A stretch of DNA of 64,000 bases from Larkinella arboricola (GTDB lineage Bacteria > Bacteroidota > Bacteroidia > Cytophagales > Spirosomataceae): assembly GCF_003259745.1 (NCBI RefSeq), contig NZ_QLMC01000008.1, positions 124,001 through 188,000 on the forward strand. Reading direction: 5' to 3'. The position numbers and the translations under genes were made by a program. Of the stretch, positions 51,984 to 60,287 are shown piece after piece (positions within the stretch are counted from its first letter, which is position 1; each line of letters starts with the position of its first letter). Below the pieces are notes generated by a model. That model worked only from the letters and a program-made list of their open reading frames with translations. It did not search any database and was not told the DNA's origin.

Positions 51984-52497
51984 CGTCGGCGCGTTTTTGC
52001 TGGTTGATCAGAACGTTGATGTTGTCGGTAAAGACGAACTTGGCGGCCCGTAAGAAATCATCCGGATTCAAGCCCACCTGATCGGCTTCGTGCAGTCCTT
52101 CCAGCTTATCGGCGCGTTCCCAGGCGCGGCTGGCCGCTTCGATATCGCCGTTTGCCCTGGCGATGTTCGATAGAAGGCGGAAATAGTTGGCGCTGGCCAT
52201 TTTCTTCGCCTGTTTGTCGATCGTTTGGATCGATCCATACAGATAGCTGGCTTCGGCGATGATATACCGCGCCTGGCGTTCCTGGATTTTATAATCCTTC
52301 ATCAGCATTGCCAGCGTCATATCGTAGGTATGGCCCAGGCTTAAAAAGCTCCAGGCCTTGCGGTACTTCTCCAGCATCAGCTGATCATCGGCCGACAGCT
52401 TCGCGTTTTCGTGGTAGTACGCCAGATATTTATCCAGCTTGTTTTCGTCAATCTTCAGCGCCTTTTTCATCCGCTGAAGGGCGGTTGTTTTTGCCAT
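51976..52497 (-). CDS. Probable terminase small subunit
   Basis: From the ATG at 52497, which has a rare Shine-Dalgarno-like GGAGAA just before it, the product has 173 residues. It is helical: KIDENKLDKYLAYYHENAKL, then a likely helix-turn-helix with MTLAMLMKDYKIQERQARYI, and a second helical part (LLSNIARANGDIEAASRAWE). It directly precedes terL with an 8-base overlap, the usual place for the DNA-recognition subunit. Sequence similarity to known small subunits is not obvious to me. Confidence 0.75.
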   Translation of the reverse strand: MAKTTALQRMKKALKIDENKLDKYLAYYHENAKLSADDQLMLEKYRKAWSFLSLGHTYDMTLAMLMKDYKIQERQARYIIAEASYLYGSIQTIDKQAKKMASANYFRLLSNIARANGDIEAASRAWERADKLEGLHEADQVGLNPDDFLRAAKFVFTDNINVLINQQKRADDE

Positions 52498-52552
52498 TTC
52501 TCCAGAAAAATTTTCCGTTTTAGGCAATGTTAACGCCCGAAAATCAGGCCGG

Positions 52553-52561
52553 GTAGGACAT
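52553..52561 (-). promoter_or_regulatory. RTCCTAY motif upstream of terminase genes
   Basis: ATGTCCTAC on the minus strand directly follows the T tract of a terminator and lies 56 bases before the small-subunit ATG. Confidence 0.5.
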
Positions 52562-52597
52562 AAAAAAGCCCGATCCATTCCGATCAGGCTTTTTCAG
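52562..52597 (-). terminator. Terminator before the terminase genes
   Basis: The stem AAAAAGCCTGATC / GATCGGGCTTTTT is followed on the minus strand by a T tract. It ends the transcript of the gene at 52658. Confidence 0.8.
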
Positions 52598-52657
52598 ATT
52601 TTCAGAAGAATATTTCGGCCGGCACCGGCCGCAGCGGCTTTATTTCCGAAGATTATT

Positions 52658-53356
52658 TTACGCCAGCGCCGATAATTGACTTTTAGCCAGATCCACGGCC
52701 GCCTGGCATTTGGCCACTTCTTTCTGATAGTGGGCTTTCCAGATTTCCAATTTGGCGTTCTTCAGGCCTTGCTTCGCCCGGTACAGCTTCGGATTTAGCG
52801 AATTCACCAGCAGTTTGTTCAACTCGTACCGATCAGCGGGCAGGTTCGCCAGGAAGGCCGATTCCGGGACTTCTGGCGAACGTTCGGCCGCCTGGGCGGG
52901 CATTGGTTCCGGTAGGCGGCCGTTGTTGCGTAGAAACGTGATTTTTTCGGCTACTTCGTTCCGCTTTCGTTTCCATTCCTGAATTTCATCCACCAGATCC
53001 TTTACATTCTGATCATCCGGATAATCCGCCAGGCGGTTCGAGCGCATACACATCTGTTTATGGGCTTCGTGGCGCTCGATCGTTAGATCTTCAATCAACC
53101 GGGTAAACTCATCCACCGCCATCGCGGGAACCACCACGGCGGAATCTGGCGGCTTTGGCGCGGGCGGATCCGGTACCGTGGCCACGATTGGCCGGGCGGC
53201 TTCGGTAGGTTTATAATCCCGAAGGGCTTCCCAGATCCGGCGGGCTTCTTCGACTTCCTGGGCCGAAACGCGGCCGGATCGGGCCAGCATCTTCTTTAGT
53301 TCGTAATTCGCCAGGGCTTTGTTCCGCTGGGCTTTTAATTCGGCTTCATTCATCAT
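52658..53356 (-). CDS. Phage coiled-coil protein, unknown
   Basis: The 232-residue product is highly helical and charged (MMNEAELKAQRNKALANYEL, VDEIQEWKRKRNEVAEKITF, LYRAKQGLKNAKLEIWKAHY) with a Pro-rich linker (VPDPPAPKPPDSAVVV). No enzymatic motif. Either of two adjacent ATG codons may be the start. It overlaps the gene before by 11 bases and ends at a terminator. Confidence 0.65.
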   Translation of the reverse strand: MMNEAELKAQRNKALANYELKKMLARSGRVSAQEVEEARRIWEALRDYKPTEAARPIVATVPDPPAPKPPDSAVVVPAMAVDEFTRLIEDLTIERHEAHKQMCMRSNRLADYPDDQNVKDLVDEIQEWKRKRNEVAEKITFLRNNGRLPEPMPAQAAERSPEVPESAFLANLPADRYELNKLLVNSLNPKLYRAKQGLKNAKLEIWKAHYQKEVAKCQAAVDLAKSQLSALA

Positions 53357-53606
53357 CTTCAGCTTCTAATGAAAAACCATCATCACACGGGCAGATTTTC
53401 GGCATCAGGGCCAGAAAATCCTGGATTGTTTTTTCCATATCCTTTGCTTCCAGCCATTCCACCGGCCGGGCGTACTGATCATGGTTCAAATCCATAAAAT
53501 GGCGGAAGGCTTCAGCGTACCGTTCCAGGGCCACCAGAAGCCCGCCAGGGTGAATTTCCTGGGCTTCCAGTTCGTCGTTTAAGGCGGGTATAACGTTTAG
53601 TTTCAT
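53346..53606 (-). CDS. Small phage protein, unknown
   Basis: The 86-residue acidic helical protein (MKLNVIPALNDELEAQEIHP, AFRHFMDLNHDQYARPVEWL) overlaps the next gene by 11 bases. Its tail CPCDDGFSLEAEDDE is acidic with two Cys. Role unknown. Confidence 0.6.
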   Translation of the reverse strand: MKLNVIPALNDELEAQEIHPGGLLVALERYAEAFRHFMDLNHDQYARPVEWLEAKDMEKTIQDFLALMPKICPCDDGFSLEAEDDE

Positions 53607-53668
53607 AAGGCGAATTAAATGGCAAAAGGCGGCCTGAATCTAGGCCGCCTTTTTGCTCGTTAGGTTGG

Positions 53669-54463
53669 TTATTTATCCCGCCGATCAGCCTGGGCTTTCT
53701 GGGCTTCTTTAACCGATTTGGCCACCCGTAAGGCGGCATCCACCCGCATTTCCATTAATTCCATAAAGGCGGCCTTCCGGATCTGTTTCGTACGTTCCAG
53801 GGCCGGATCGGCCACCGTGGATTCAGTTTCCACCGCTGGCGCTTCTTCTGGCTCCGGATCGGCTTCGGCCGCTGGCGCTTTGGCGTTCGATCGGGCCTTC
53901 AGCTGATCCAGTTCCGCCTGAGCCTGGGCGCGAATTCGGGCCGCCCGATCTTCTTCCGTGTTCCATTCTTCAACTGATTCCGAATCATCGGCCGGATCCG
54001 TTTCCGGATCGGTACCCGGTGAAGCCGAATCCGGATCGGTGGAAAGTTCGGGATCGGCCTGGGATCCATCAGAAGATCCGCCTGGCGTTGTTTCATCCAC
54101 TGTTCCAGATCCAGGTTCAGATCCAGCCGTGGCGGCATCTGTTCCCGAAACTCCTTCACCAGTTGATCCAGGCTCGGAATTGATTCCGGTTCCATCGGTT
54201 TGGGTAGCACCAGAATCAGATTCGGCGTTTGATCCATCAGATGATCCAGGTACGGATCCAGCTTCGGCTCCGGATGAATCAGAATCAGCTGGTATTCCGG
54301 CTCCGGAGCCATCAGCGCCAGCTGGTACGCTATCGACAGATCCAGGCCCGGCCCCATTATTATCAGATTCATTCGGCGCTGGCGCGTTTTGCGCGTTTGC
54401 TTCGGCTTCTTTTTGGGCTTTCTCCTTCGCCCGTTGTTCCTTTTGTGCTTTCGTCAGTCCCAT
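53669..54463 (-). CDS. Acidic low-complexity phage protein
   Basis: From MGLTKAQKEQRAKEKAQKEA (ATG at 54463) the product has 264 residues. Residues 1-30 are a basic coiled helix; about 30-155 are almost only Gly, Ser, Asp, Glu, Pro, Thr and Ala (for example SDSSGAEAGSVPGSSDGSNA); the last 110 are again helical (EDRAARIRAQAQAELDQLKA and LMEMRVDAALRVAKSVKEAQ). The middle is encoded by GATCC/GGATC-rich repeats. The shape (two helices joined by a long acidic linker) suggests a scaffold-like or decoration protein, not an enzyme. It overlaps the previous gene by 95 bases. Confidence 0.65.
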   Translation of the reverse strand: MGLTKAQKEQRAKEKAQKEAEANAQNAPAPNESDNNGAGPGSVDSVPAGADGSGAGIPADSDSSGAEAGSVPGSSDGSNAESDSGATQTDGTGINSEPGSTGEGVSGTDAATAGSEPGSGTVDETTPGGSSDGSQADPELSTDPDSASPGTDPETDPADDSESVEEWNTEEDRAARIRAQAQAELDQLKARSNAKAPAAEADPEPEEAPAVETESTVADPALERTKQIRKAAFMELMEMRVDAALRVAKSVKEAQKAQADRRDK

Positions 54464-54662
54464 CAGTTGGGGAGTTTTCAAGGTTGGAAATTTCTTCAAA
54501 GTACGGTAGGCCACAGGCCTTTAAGCGGTCGGCCTGTTCGTCGGTTAGCCGATGGTCGATCCGTACCCGAACGCCATCTAGCAAATGATCCACGCCCCCG
54601 CTGGGAACGTGGATCAGGTTATACTTTGTCAGCATTGACCGTTCCAGGTTAGGCACCGCCAC
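54369..54662 (-). CDS. Small phage protein overlapping the acidic protein gene
   Basis: The 97-residue product has a folded first part (MAVPNLERSMLTKYNLIHVP, DHRLTDEQADRLKACGLPYF) and a disordered basic tail (RSRSKRAKRASAE). The last 95 bases overlap the next gene in another frame; the tail may simply be carried by that overlap. It starts 14 bases inside the preceding gene. Confidence 0.6.
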   Translation of the reverse strand: MAVPNLERSMLTKYNLIHVPSGGVDHLLDGVRVRIDHRLTDEQADRLKACGLPYFEEISNLENSPTDGTDESTKGTTGEGESPKRSRSKRAKRASAE

Positions 54663-55365
54663 CGGCTGGCGCTTCTTCTTCCGTATCCGGCAACAGGGCC
54701 AGTTCAGTAACCACCGTGGGCTTCAGCGGCAAGATCCCCCACATGAAGCCATCCTGTTCGCCCTTCAGCGTGTAACCACGCTTGTCTGCGCCTTTCTTGC
54801 CCGATTTGAAGCCGGGCTTGATGTAAATCGGATTGTCGGAAGATCCGCCCACCACGTACTGGCCATCGTTCATTTCCACGATCACTACCGCGCCCGCGTT
54901 CAGGTGCTTCAGGATTTCGGCCGCCAGTTCCTTACTGAAACCCGCCATCATCAGTTCCAGCGTATGCTTATACGACTGGAAACCCGGATCGCCCGAAGCG
55001 TCATCATCCAGCGAACAGGTACCATCCGGAAACTGGTATTCCGCGAATTTTCTACCTTCTACCATTACGGGCGCGTTCTTAATTTCGCCCGCGTCGATAT
55101 CGGCGATTTTCGGCCAGATCCCCTTAATATCTTTCCGCAGAGCGATAAACAGCGAACGAACCCCGCCAGGGTTGGGCGTTTGGTAGCTGGTGGCATCGAT
55201 GTTCGCCAGGCTGATAAACGAACCGATCACCACCGGGCCGCTGATCAAAGAATCGTGCAGAAACGACAGGCTATCCACGCCCGAAACCAGGCTGGCCACT
55301 TCGTTCGGAAAGAAGGCCACCGCCAGGGCGAAAAGGCCAACAACAACTTTCAAAAAAGACTTCAT
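54649..55365 (-). CDS. Probable virion structural protein
   Basis: The 238-residue product follows the capsid gene. It begins with a hydrophobic stretch (FLKVVVGLFALAVAFFPNEV) that may be a buried helix rather than a signal. The later part (LNAGAVVIVEMNDGQYVVGG then SGKKGADKRGYTLKGEQDGF) resembles tail-tube-type proteins in which a residue-rich loop reads GSD.KG..L. I rate this only as likely structural. A CATTCATCCTGTAA element lies about 20 bases upstream. Confidence 0.6.
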   Translation of the reverse strand: MKSFLKVVVGLFALAVAFFPNEVASLVSGVDSLSFLHDSLISGPVVIGSFISLANIDATSYQTPNPGGVRSLFIALRKDIKGIWPKIADIDAGEIKNAPVMVEGRKFAEYQFPDGTCSLDDDASGDPGFQSYKHTLELMMAGFSKELAAEILKHLNAGAVVIVEMNDGQYVVGGSSDNPIYIKPGFKSGKKGADKRGYTLKGEQDGFMWGILPLKPTVVTELALLPDTEEEAPAGGGA

Positions 55366-55377
55366 GGGAAAAAAAAT

Positions 55378-55392
55378 GATTGTTACAGGATG
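55378..55392 (-). promoter_or_regulatory. CATTCATCCT-type element before the gene at 55365
   Basis: CATTCATCCTGTAA on the minus strand, about 15-25 bases before the ATG. It is one of four copies of a CATTCATCCTNTAA-type element in the head module. Confidence 0.4.
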
Positions 55393-55463
55393 AATGAAAA
55401 TTAAAAATCAGGACTCAAGAAAAAGAGGTGGAAGCCGTTCGGCGTGAACGGCTTCCGGGATGA

Positions 55464-56453
55464 TTAAACGCCGTCGTTGGTCCAGATCCGGTTAGGCTGG
55501 GCAATACCCGCGCCCACCTGGGCATCCATCAACCAGGCCAGGTTCCGTTCCCGCTTGTTGTAATCGGTGGCCAGCGTGTCCGCGCCATCCATATCATCGT
55601 ACAGGTAAACCAGGTTGCCTTTCGGCGTGAAAAGCGGGCGTTTGAAGTCCGCCAGACCCGGTTCCACCACGAAGCGGATGTTTGATCCGACGATGACCGC
55701 CTTTTCCTGGCCGGTATTGTAAGGAAGCGTACCGTACAACTTGCGGAAGTTCAGTTCGTAGAACGTTTTCAACTGGCGCGAAGTCACACAAACCATATCC
55801 CCGTAAAGCTCGGCATCCGGAATGGCCGCCAGCATCTTTTCAAATTCAGCCACGGCGTTATCCACCGTAATAACGGCGGTATCGATGATGTTCGCCGAAG
55901 GAATGCCACCGCTGGTAATTTCGGCCAGGATTTGCGTACGAAGCCCATCCATTACGTCCAGTGGCGTATTTCCGGCTTTGTTGTAAACCCCGTTAAACAG
56001 CGTTTTCACCCGAATATTTTCCCGGTATTTGGCCAGGATTCCCGCCGTGATGTATTCTTCCAGCGGTACTTCTTCCGGATTGATCCGCTTGGCCTTCACC
56101 TTGCCCAGCCAGGACTTGTAAAGCGCCATAATCTTCGTGTGAGAGAACAGAACGTCCACTTTCACCTGGCGAACTTTACCGATCCGCGCCGATGGCGTAA
56201 CCGCGTTTTCCGTGGGGTTGAACGAGTCTTTTCCGCCTGGTTGGGCCACATCGCCAATTTCCAGTTCGGATAATACCACTTCGTCAGAAGTCTGAATCGA
56301 AGTCATGTAATCGTCGATCGGCACAATTGCCGACCCATCCACGCCCTGATCCACGCCTGGGATCATCGCCCGGCCGTAAATGTTGTCGTAGTTTTCGCGG
56401 GCGTATTCTTCCAGTGAGTCCGCCAGCTTAGTAAGATTTAATGAATCTGCCAC
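55464..56453 (-). CDS. Major capsid protein
   Basis: The 329-residue product (GTG start at 56453, MADSLNLTKLADSLEEYARE) fits a HK97-like major capsid protein of Bacteroidota phages: an amino-terminal helical arm, a spine helix (KIMALYKSWLGKVKAKRINP, EEYITAGILAKYRENIRVKT), an axial domain with MVCVTSRQLKTFYELNFRKL, and a carboxy part with NIRFVVEPGLADFKRPLF. It is preceded by the probable scaffold and head protease genes, as expected. Confidence 0.85.
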   Translation of the reverse strand: MADSLNLTKLADSLEEYARENYDNIYGRAMIPGVDQGVDGSAIVPIDDYMTSIQTSDEVVLSELEIGDVAQPGGKDSFNPTENAVTPSARIGKVRQVKVDVLFSHTKIMALYKSWLGKVKAKRINPEEVPLEEYITAGILAKYRENIRVKTLFNGVYNKAGNTPLDVMDGLRTQILAEITSGGIPSANIIDTAVITVDNAVAEFEKMLAAIPDAELYGDMVCVTSRQLKTFYELNFRKLYGTLPYNTGQEKAVIVGSNIRFVVEPGLADFKRPLFTPKGNLVYLYDDMDGADTLATDYNKRERNLAWLMDAQVGAGIAQPNRIWTNDGV

Positions 56454-56460
56454 TTTGTAA

Positions 56461-56476
56461 ATTAATTAAAGGATGA
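56461..56476 (-). promoter_or_regulatory. CATTCATCCT-type element before the capsid gene
   Basis: CATTCATCCTTTAATT on the minus strand, 8-23 bases before the GTG start. Confidence 0.4.
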
Positions 56477-56518
56477 ATGAAAAGATTTGATTGATAAAGC
56501 GTTGACGAACAGGGAAAA

Positions 56519-56986
56519 TCAGGCCTTTTGACCTTTGCCGTAGACTTCCGAAGCCTTCTTATTCCACGGCTTATCCGATACGGCAGAAGCGGTTTTATCG
56601 TGCTGGCTCGACGTATCTTCCTTGCCGGGAACACTCGCGCCCGCTTCCTTCATGGACTTGTGCCAGTCGGACAGGGTGGCAAACTGTTGTTTGTTTTTGT
56701 TCCACTCGGCGGCATCGGCTTTGATCTGCTTTAGCTCCGAAGCATCGATGGCCACCTGGCCCGCCTTCAAGACGTTCGCCGATTTTTTGTCCGTGGCTTC
56801 GGTTTGTGTTCCTTCGGTTGAAGTTTCTTCCGTTCCTTCAGCTTCTTCGGCTTCCTCGGTTTCGGTTTCCTCGGTTGGGGTTTCTTCCGTTTCCGTCGTT
56901 GGGACTTCGGCCGCCGTGGCTTCGGTGTCTTTTTGTTCTTCGCTGATCTGTTTACGGGCGAAGCTTTTAAGCGTTTTAGCGCACAT
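56519..56986 (-). CDS. Glu/Thr-rich protein, probable capsid scaffold
   Basis: The 155-residue product has a basic start (MCAKTLKSFARKQISEEQKD), about 50 residues of almost pure Glu/Thr/Ala/Pro (TETEETPTEETETEEAEEAE), then a helix (AIDASELKQIKADAAEWNKN) and a Lys-rich end (WNKKASEVYGKGQKA). Acidic disordered region plus basic C-terminal capsid-contact helix, and a place between head protease and major capsid, are typical of scaffold proteins removed during maturation. Confidence 0.7.
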   Translation of the reverse strand: MCAKTLKSFARKQISEEQKDTEATAAEVPTTETEETPTEETETEEAEEAEGTEETSTEGTQTEATDKKSANVLKAGQVAIDASELKQIKADAAEWNKNKQQFATLSDWHKSMKEAGASVPGKEDTSSQHDKTASAVSDKPWNKKASEVYGKGQKA

Positions 56987-56993
56987 AAAAAAT

Positions 56994-57009
56994 ATGAATT
57001 ATAGGATGA
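56994..57009 (-). promoter_or_regulatory. CATTCATCCTATAATT element before the scaffold gene
   Basis: CATTCATCCTATAATT on the minus strand, directly before the 15-base AT-rich stretch leading to the ATG at 56986. It is the fullest copy of the element. Confidence 0.45.
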
Positions 57010-57022
57010 ATGAATACTTCGG

Positions 57023-57934
57023 TTAAGCGGCCAGCGCCAGCCGGTTCGCTTCGGCGATCGCATCGCCCAGAAAGCCGATTTTGTCCGCCATTTTCTTTTT
57101 CAGGGCATCGCGCCCGATGTACATTTTTCCGGTAAAAACATCGCTGGCAATCCCCGGCCGCCCCGCTTTCACGGTTGCTTCAAACGTATCGCGGATAGCA
57201 TCCAGGATTTCTTTTGTTTCGGCCAGTACGGTTTCAGAAAGTGGCTCAATGGAGTTAAAAAGGGCTTTATCGGTGGAGCCGGTCGCCCGTACGATCGTGA
57301 CTTTATAGCCTACTTTTTCATAAGCGGCCGAAGCGTCTACGTGCATGGCCAGCACACCGATCGACCCCACTTCGGAACTGGTAGCCGATTCCATAACGAT
57401 CATTTTCGCCTGGCTGGCGATCCAGTAAGCGGCTGAAGCCGCCATTCCAGCCACGAAGGCCACCACGGGCTTTTTGGATTGGCGGATCACTTCGCCCAGG
57501 TATTCGGTTCCGTCCACCTGGCCGCCTGGTGAATTCAGTTCCAGCACAATCGCCGAAACCGATGGATCGTCGTTGGCTTCGATGATCCATTGCGCGTAAT
57601 CTTCCGTTCCGTAGGTGCAGAAATCACCGTACCGCGACATGGTGCCGATGATCGGCAAAACGACGATCCGGCCGGATTCGGCCTTTTCTTTCTGAAGCTT
57701 TTCGTACCCCCAGGATCCAGCGGCCACCGTGGAAGCGGCCACCGTGGAAGCGTCCTGAGCCTGGCCAGGGTACACCGATACGAAGTAGGGATCCCGCCGA
57801 CCCTTTTCGACCCCTTCGGCCGTGGCCGCGAAAGGCGTATGGCCGTTGGCCACCCGTTCCAGGGCGATCTTCGCCATCCGATCATGGAAGGTCGATTCCA
57901 GCGCCCACTTTGCATTTAAGTACGTTTCTAGCAT
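57023..57934 (-). CDS. S49-family (SppA-like) head maturation protease
   Basis: From the ATG at 57934 the product has 303 residues. It is a Ser/Lys-dyad peptidase of the SppA/ClpP fold that clips scaffold and capsid during head maturation. Motifs: VLELNSPGGQVDGTEYLGEV, then VVAFVAGMAASAAYWIASQA with the catalytic Ser, and SSEVGSIGVLAMHVDASAAY; the later Lys lies in the VGYKVTIVRATGSTDKALF region. The frame extends 51 bases upstream but that part lacks conservation and overlaps the regulatory motif. Confidence 0.9.
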   Translation of the reverse strand: MLETYLNAKWALESTFHDRMAKIALERVANGHTPFAATAEGVEKGRRDPYFVSVYPGQAQDASTVAASTVAAGSWGYEKLQKEKAESGRIVVLPIIGTMSRYGDFCTYGTEDYAQWIIEANDDPSVSAIVLELNSPGGQVDGTEYLGEVIRQSKKPVVAFVAGMAASAAYWIASQAKMIVMESATSSEVGSIGVLAMHVDASAAYEKVGYKVTIVRATGSTDKALFNSIEPLSETVLAETKEILDAIRDTFEATVKAGRPGIASDVFTGKMYIGRDALKKKMADKIGFLGDAIAEANRLALAA

Positions 57935-57983
57935 TACCGAAGTGAAATAGTAATGCAAGGTTATTCGATCGCCGGGCGCGGGC

Positions 57984-57992
57984 ATAGGACAT
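57984..57992 (-). promoter_or_regulatory. RTCCTAY motif upstream of the protease gene
   Basis: ATGTCCTAT on the minus strand, after a terminator T tract and 50 bases before the ATG at 57934. Confidence 0.5.
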
Positions 57993-58027
57993 AAAAAAAG
58001 CCCGGATCCATTGATTCGGGCTTTTTT
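57991..58027 (-). terminator. Terminator after the tailspike gene
   Basis: The stem AAAAGCCCG / CGGGCTTTT has a 12-base loop and a seven-T tract on the minus strand. It lies a few bases past the stop at 58033. Confidence 0.8.
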
Positions 58028-58032
58028 AGTAA

Positions 58033-60273
58033 TCAGTTCGTGATCGGCTTCCAGTCCGTGGCCCCGGTTCCGGTTTGTACGGCCTTGTACCAGATTTTTG
58101 CGGATGGATCGAAATATTCTTCCCCCACCCTGGAAGCGTTCACCGTGGGCGCTCCGGCCGCTTGTACGTAGGTGTAAGCGGCCGCCGATCGGGTTACTTC
58201 TTCCCAGGTTGTGCCGTTCCGGTAGAAAATAATACAGTCGCCCGCCTTCGGATTCCAGTTTCGACCACCGGCCAGGTTCAACGAGCCAGTCGCCCCAGCG
58301 GTTGAGTGAACCAGCGTAGTGTTTGAATCCGTAAAGTGCAGAATCACTAGTTGGCCGACCGTCCCTGACCCTAAAAAGGTGAGATTCTGGGCTGAAGCGG
58401 CCGAAACCGTAAATAGCGAAGCGGGCCGCGCATCGCCATTTGCAGCCGAAACGTTTAAGGACGACAGCGAACCACCCGATCCCGTCAGAATCAGTCGTTG
58501 GCGCAGGGTAACGCCGTCCGGAGTAGTGCCATTCCGGCGCAAGCCTAACCCACTAACCCCGGCCGCGTAAGCGTCGTTAAAGAGCTGAAGAATTAACTCC
58601 TGGGCGTTAGCGACCCAGCGCCAGTTCTTTTCATCGGTGGCCGCGCTGGTGTTGCTGATCGTTTGTTTGGGGGCCGCGTCGGTGTGGCGGATTTCGCCCA
58701 GGTCGAATTGCTTCCGAATAACCAGGCCGTTTGCATCGGCCACATCACGTTCGTACAGCGTGAAGTTGCGGTCGTCTTTCACCAGGCGCTTCGAGCGAAC
58801 GCCCCCCGATACCACATCCAGCCAGTGCTGTTGATTGGCGGGTGAATCGGTGGAGAACAGCGAAAAGGCGGGTACTTCGCCGTTCACTTGAACGACATGG
58901 GTTTCATTTAAAATACTTCGGCCCAGCCACCGCGCTACCTTACCAAAGATCACCCCTAATTTCGTTCCTGACCAGTGACCACTGGTAAAATCGCCATACT
59001 TGCCTTCCGATACGGTGTAGGGAATATCCTGGCCGTCGATGATCATCGGATCCGGATCCGTGGGCGTATCCGTGGCGCGAACGCGAATCGAAACGCCTTT
59101 CCAGCTTATTTTGGGCTGACCGACTCCTAAGACCTTAATCAGCGAGCCGGGTTTGTTGTTGACAACCGGATTACTTGAGTAGACCCACGAACAGATGTGG
59201 CTGGCCCCCAGAATTGTAACCGGAGTACCCGCACAGTTATCAAAAACAATGGGGTTGTTCTGCATTCCCACATTGCCGTAATGCGAATTCACCCGCTGTT
59301 CGGACTTCAGGTTTAGAATCGTAATGCTACCCTGGGCATCGAGATTCTTGAAGCGAATTAACCCACCGTTATTACCGTCGCCTGAAACGCCCGAAAATAG
59401 GCACGATTGAAACTTATTCGCGCCGGTTACGGCAAAGTCAATGCCTGGGCCATTACACCACAAAAATTTCACGGTATCAACCGTCAACGGCAAGGCTCCA
59501 TCCGGAAATTCAATACCCCCGCTGGGCGTTGCCCGGATGATGATATTATGAATATGGGTGAGATCCTGCGGTGTAACCGTGGTACCATCGGCCCGGCGAA
59601 AACTAATACCATACCCCGATCCAGCCGATGGTTTCCCCATAATGCTGAAGTTGTACAGCTTGCCAAACCAGTAGGCCCGACCAGATGAAGTATCAATATC
59701 GCCGTCAATGCGGATGACATCCACCGCCGAATTTTGAATGAACTTGGTCGATGCGCGGTCGCCCCGTTCCAGAGCGCCATCACCAAACAGGTTCACGCCA
59801 GTTGGAATAACCACCTGGTCGATCAGGTATTGCTGGGCCGGGCAATAGACATTCGTTCGCTTCAGTGGGTTGTCTTTGGCCGCATCCAAAGCCGCTTGCA
59901 GGGCCATCGTCCAGTTGCTTCCCACCACCCGATCCGCGAAGTCGAGTACGGAGATGTAATCTTTTTTGCGCCGGTAGCGGAAACCGGCCTTTCCCGGAAG
60001 TAAAACCCCGCCGTAACCCGCCTGGCCGGGTGCGATTGTTCCGGCTTCTTTAATCCAGGTGGCCCCCTGAAACTGTACTTCGTCATCGTCCACGCCGGTA
60101 AGGCCCAGGTTAAAGGGTACCCGCCGTAAACGGTTGTTTTGCTGGCTGATCAGATCACCCGCAATCTGTTTTAACAGCGTCCGTAAAATGTTTGCTGTAA
60201 TGGAACGCGATTGGGCAGGTGGTGAATTCTGCAAAGCCGCGTCCACTAATGAATGAATTTCATCGGTAGTCAT
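58033..60273 (-). CDS. Tailspike/tail fibre with pectate-lyase-like beta-helix
   Basis: The 746-residue product has an amino-terminal virion-attachment part (MTTDEIHSLVDAALQNSPPA). From about residue 105 comes the Pectate_lyase_3 (glycosidase 28-like) right-handed beta-helix start: DYISVLDFADRVVGSNWTMA, ALQAALDAAKDNPLKRTNVY and VVIPTGVNLFGDGALERGD. Repeated short strands continue to about 400. The carboxy-terminal third (VSAASAQNLTFLGSGTVGQL, YFDPSAKIWYKAVQTGTGAT) looks like fibre-tip modules. It probably binds and may cut a surface polysaccharide. It is encoded ahead of head genes, not among tail genes. Confidence 0.82.
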   Translation of the reverse strand: MTTDEIHSLVDAALQNSPPAQSRSITANILRTLLKQIAGDLISQQNNRLRRVPFNLGLTGVDDDEVQFQGATWIKEAGTIAPGQAGYGGVLLPGKAGFRYRRKKDYISVLDFADRVVGSNWTMALQAALDAAKDNPLKRTNVYCPAQQYLIDQVVIPTGVNLFGDGALERGDRASTKFIQNSAVDVIRIDGDIDTSSGRAYWFGKLYNFSIMGKPSAGSGYGISFRRADGTTVTPQDLTHIHNIIIRATPSGGIEFPDGALPLTVDTVKFLWCNGPGIDFAVTGANKFQSCLFSGVSGDGNNGGLIRFKNLDAQGSITILNLKSEQRVNSHYGNVGMQNNPIVFDNCAGTPVTILGASHICSWVYSSNPVVNNKPGSLIKVLGVGQPKISWKGVSIRVRATDTPTDPDPMIIDGQDIPYTVSEGKYGDFTSGHWSGTKLGVIFGKVARWLGRSILNETHVVQVNGEVPAFSLFSTDSPANQQHWLDVVSGGVRSKRLVKDDRNFTLYERDVADANGLVIRKQFDLGEIRHTDAAPKQTISNTSAATDEKNWRWVANAQELILQLFNDAYAAGVSGLGLRRNGTTPDGVTLRQRLILTGSGGSLSSLNVSAANGDARPASLFTVSAASAQNLTFLGSGTVGQLVILHFTDSNTTLVHSTAGATGSLNLAGGRNWNPKAGDCIIFYRNGTTWEEVTRSAAAYTYVQAAGAPTVNASRVGEEYFDPSAKIWYKAVQTGTGATDWKPITN

Positions 60274-60287
60274 AAATCAAAGAATAG

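Noticed and set aside
53899-54372. A 157-codon minus-strand frame and two long plus-strand frames over the acidic protein gene
   Set aside because: They arise from the repeat-rich GGATC/CCGGATC coding of the Gly/Ser/Asp protein; their products are repetitive and lack start context.
54649-55365. Secreted protein because of the hydrophobic amino terminus
   Set aside because: It sits in the head module right after the capsid gene and lacks a convincing cleavage site, so a virion role is more likely.
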